Origin: Siphonobacter sp. SORGH_AS_0500
GTDB lineage: Bacteria; Bacteroidota; Bacteroidia; Cytophagales; Spirosomataceae
Reading direction: 5' to 3'
Assembly: GCF_002838835.1 (NCBI RefSeq)
Contig: NZ_NHPP01000003.1
Location: 1 to 64,000, forward strand
DNA: 64,000 nucleotides
In this document: piece by piece, positions 62,136 to 64,000 of the stretch
How positions within the stretch are numbered: position 1 is the first letter of the stretch
Layout: each line of letters starts with the position of its first letter
Notes under the pieces: model-generated
The model's database searches: none
Told to the model about the DNA's origin: nothing
The model's input: the letters and a program-made list of their open reading frames with translations, nothing else
Translations under genes and position numbers: made by a program

Positions 62136-62831
62136 ATGAAAAAGTATCTAGTCTGGGGCGTTACCCTCCTCGCCCTGAATTCCTGTAGCCGGGATAATGT
62201 TGGACCTTATGATGAAACCTTTGCCGATTTTTCGCTGAACAACTTCGATCGCCTCGCCATGAGTAATGGCTTAAAGGTTTCTGTCGTTCAGGGGAATGCG
62301 TATCGCATCGTTGCCCACGGTCACCGGGCCGATGTAGATGATCTGGATGTTCGAAAAGTAAATGATGAGTTACGCATTAGTTACCGACATAATCGCAATC
62401 GGCAGTATGACATGGAGCTGGAGATTACCATGCCTTATCTGGAATCGGTAGATTTTTCGGGAGCAGTAGAGGCCGATATTACAGGTTTTGAGCAGGAACC
62501 TCAGGTAGATGTAAGACTCTCAGGAGCTTCTGAGCTATGGTTTAGTGGAACAGTTGACTTTCTCACCGCTGATCTTTCGGGAGCCAGCGAGCTGGAATTA
62601 GAGGGGTATGCGAACCAAATGGATGTTATTCTGTCGGGAGCTTCGGAGCTGGATGCCTTTGAATTTCCAGTCTATGATGCTGCCGTGGATTTGTCAGGGG
62701 CGAGTAAGGCCGAAGTAACCGCTTCTCAAAATCTGAAAGTAAGAGCCGCCGGAGCCAGTGCATTATGGTACCGGGGTAATCCCAGAATGGATGTGCAAAG
62801 CTCAGGCGGAAGTACAGTACGCCGGGATTAA
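62136..62831 (+). CDS. GIN-domain (DUF2807) lipoprotein
   Basis: A 231-residue lipoprotein with an SPII signal (lipobox LNSC, Cys17). The body is a DUF2807 head-GIN domain, a right-handed beta solenoid. Five repeats are visible: LSGASELWFSG, LSGASELELEG, LSGASELDAFE, LSGASKAEVT and AAGASALWYRG. The family is abundant in Bacteroidota and its role is unknown, possibly adhesion or envelope structure. Confidence 0.88.
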   Translation: MKKYLVWGVTLLALNSCSRDNVGPYDETFADFSLNNFDRLAMSNGLKVSVVQGNAYRIVAHGHRADVDDLDVRKVNDELRISYRHNRNRQYDMELEITMPYLESVDFSGAVEADITGFEQEPQVDVRLSGASELWFSGTVDFLTADLSGASELELEGYANQMDVILSGASELDAFEFPVYDAAVDLSGASKAEVTASQNLKVRAAGASALWYRGNPRMDVQSSGGSTVRRD

Positions 62832-63356
62832 TTCCTAGTATAAAAGCCGATCAGCTCTAAGAAAAGCCGTTTTGGCCTTAAACAGGGTCTGAATATGACA
62901 ATTTGGATAAAGTAGGGAGATTATCGAACCGTCTCCCTGCTTTACTGGTGCGAGATTCTATCTCTTTTCTAAAAAGGCAGGCTCCTACCTGCCATTCTCC
63001 CCGAGTCTGTCATTCAGAGTGAAGCGAAGAACCTTATAAGGAGAACCTTATAATAGGTTTACGAGCTTACTTGACTCTATAGAAACTTTACTACCCCTCA
63101 CGCCGTCCCATTCTACAGAAGATCTCTCACTTCGTTCGAGAGGACAGTTTAAGGAGCGTTGTTTATATCCTACCGCTCTTTCATTACAAAGCGAAGGCAC
63201 TTACTTGCCTTCCCATTCTTAACTGATGAAGGTTCTAAAAGCCGTGACTTACATAGCGTTCGTCGATTATGGATTTGCAAAGTCTTTTAGAGCTGATCGG
63301 TTTTTTAGGTATTCCCGTCGAAAAAAGGAAGATTCTCATCGCGGGATGCAGGGGGT
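62832..63356. other. Gene-free interval with dispersed repeats
   Basis: No gene is supported. It contains the inverted GACAGGCT repeat (62948-63016), GTCATTCAGAGTGAAGCGAA-type sequence (from about 63008), a related block near 63110-63155 (TCTCTCACTTCGTTCGAGAG), and a diverged GGCACTTACTTGCC copy near 63195-63225. Confidence 0.6.
62948..63016 (-). repeat. Dispersed repeat, GACAGGCTCGGGG family (inverted copy)
   Basis: The complement reads TGAATGACAGACTCGGGG, then GGCAGGTAGGAGCCTGCC, then AGAGATAGAATCTCGCAC. It matches the order and spacing of 50377-50448. Confidence 0.75.
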
Positions 63357-64000
63357 ATGGCATCTTTTGTGGAACTTACATACTTTTCAAATCGAATAAG
63401 TAGTTTACCCTTAGATGGTTACCCCTTTTTCAATACGTATTTCAAGAGCCTGGCGAAGCTGCTTCAGGTGCTATTCTGGAGCCTGTTCGTGGTTTGGCCT
63501 TTGGTATTTCCGCCGCAGCCCAGACCTCATCGGCCACCGTCGGGCAAACCGCCCGAACCCAGTTACATGGTGGCCCTGAACCTGATGGCGGTTCTATTCT
63601 TCTATCTGAATACCAAGATACTGATTCCTAAAGTACTGGAGAAAAGAGGCATTGGCGTGTACCTGGTAACGGTAGCCAGTTCGGTGCTGGTGATGTTTCT
63701 GATTTCGGTGGGGTTACGCTCGCAGTCCCTGGAGTCTGATCTGACCAACGTCCGGTTTATGCTGGGAACCATTTTTCCGGTATTATTCATTTTTTCGTTA
63801 AGTACGACGTATCAGATTCTGAACGATTTTCACCGAAAACAACAATCCGAGAAAGAACGTGAAAACGAGCGGCTCAAGTCTGAACTGAGTTTTCTCCGTT
63901 CTCAGATTAGTCCTCATTTTCTCTTTAACATTCTGAATAGTATTGTATCGCTGGCTCGGTTCAAACCCGAGTCTGTAGAGCCCGCCACTATTCAACTAGC
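63357..64000 (+). CDS. LytS/YehU-type sensor histidine kinase, N-terminal part
   Basis: An open frame from the ATG at 63357 runs off the window with 214 codons read. It has about four membrane helices (roughly 35-160), a coiled linker (FHRKQQSEKERENERLK) and then the His_kinase motif LRSQISPHFLFNILNSIVSL, where the His is phosphorylated. This is the membrane LytS class paired with LytTR regulators; a LytTR gene may follow outside the window. The upstream 520 bases are repeat-rich. Confidence 0.85.
   Translation, partial: MASFVELTYFSNRISSLPLDGYPFFNTYFKSLAKLLQVLFWSLFVVWPLVFPPQPRPHRPPSGKPPEPSYMVALNLMAVLFFYLNTKILIPKVLEKRGIGVYLVTVASSVLVMFLISVGLRSQSLESDLTNVRFMLGTIFPVLFIFSLSTTYQILNDFHRKQQSEKERENERLKSELSFLRSQISPHFLFNILNSIVSLARFKPESVEPATIQL

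Overview
The window comes from a Bacteroidota genome, most likely order Cytophagales. The evidence is a subtilisin with a type IX secretion sorting domain, a PorP/SprF-like outer-membrane protein, many SPII lipoproteins, a fused SpmA-SpmB protein, a NagB-PIG-L fusion, TIGR02757 and DUF983 proteins, and promoters of the TTG/TTTG...TAnnTTTG type with almost no Shine-Dalgarno sequences. The genus cannot be fixed from sequence alone.

Layout. 0-8.5 kb: tRNA-Val, a VanX-like dipeptidase, SpmA-SpmB, a TrpF-like protein without its catalytic Cys, folB, a DivIVA-domain protein, a WD40 protein, an Sfp-type phosphopantetheinyl transferase and a frameshifted SirB1-family gene. 8.6-11.9 kb: nucleotide-sugar genes galE-rfbB-rfbA. 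11.9-16.4 kb: a membrane AraC-type regulator, an acyltransferase, small unknowns and a cyclophilin. 16.4-24.9 kb: an S9 peptidase, a secreted subtilisin with its lipoprotein partner, guaA (frameshifted) and NamZ. 25-29.3 kb: an FtsX-like permease with a TTG start, a DUF5690 transporter, an XRE-cupin regulator, a possible small RNA and an HD-domain protein. 29.6-34 kb: an SDR, a PspC/LiaF-like envelope cluster and mnmA. 34-40 kb: a gene-poor accessory zone with a 54-aa zinc-ribbon protein, a tyrosine recombinase, a perfect 17-bp inverted repeat enclosing 181 bp, a lone receiver-domain protein and a 23-repeat CRISPR array with no cas gene in the window.

40-46 kb is a coherent sugar locus: a LacI regulator with palindromic operators, a PfkB fructokinase, a FucP-type symporter, a carbohydrate porin and a D-tagatose/D-psicose 3-epimerase with every metal and substrate residue in register. 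It reads as outer-membrane entry, proton symport, C3 epimerisation to fructose and phosphorylation. 46-64 kb holds a racemase-like protein, a 2OG-Fe(II) oxygenase divergent from an AraC regulator, a PLP decarboxylase, DinB, a 5'-truncated EamA transporter, a DNA glycosylase, NagB-PIG-L, a Na+/H+ antiporter, a hydrolase, PorP/SprF, a GIN-domain lipoprotein and the start of a LytS-type kinase.

Two cross-cutting observations matter. First, eight conserved genes (SirB1, guaA, DUF5690, XRE-cupin, PspC, LiaF-like, mnmA, porin) are each broken by one apparent missing base, mostly in a short homopolymer or GC run. This points to sequencing error more than gene decay. Second, intergenic regions carry at least four families of dispersed palindromic repeats, some in inverted pairs.
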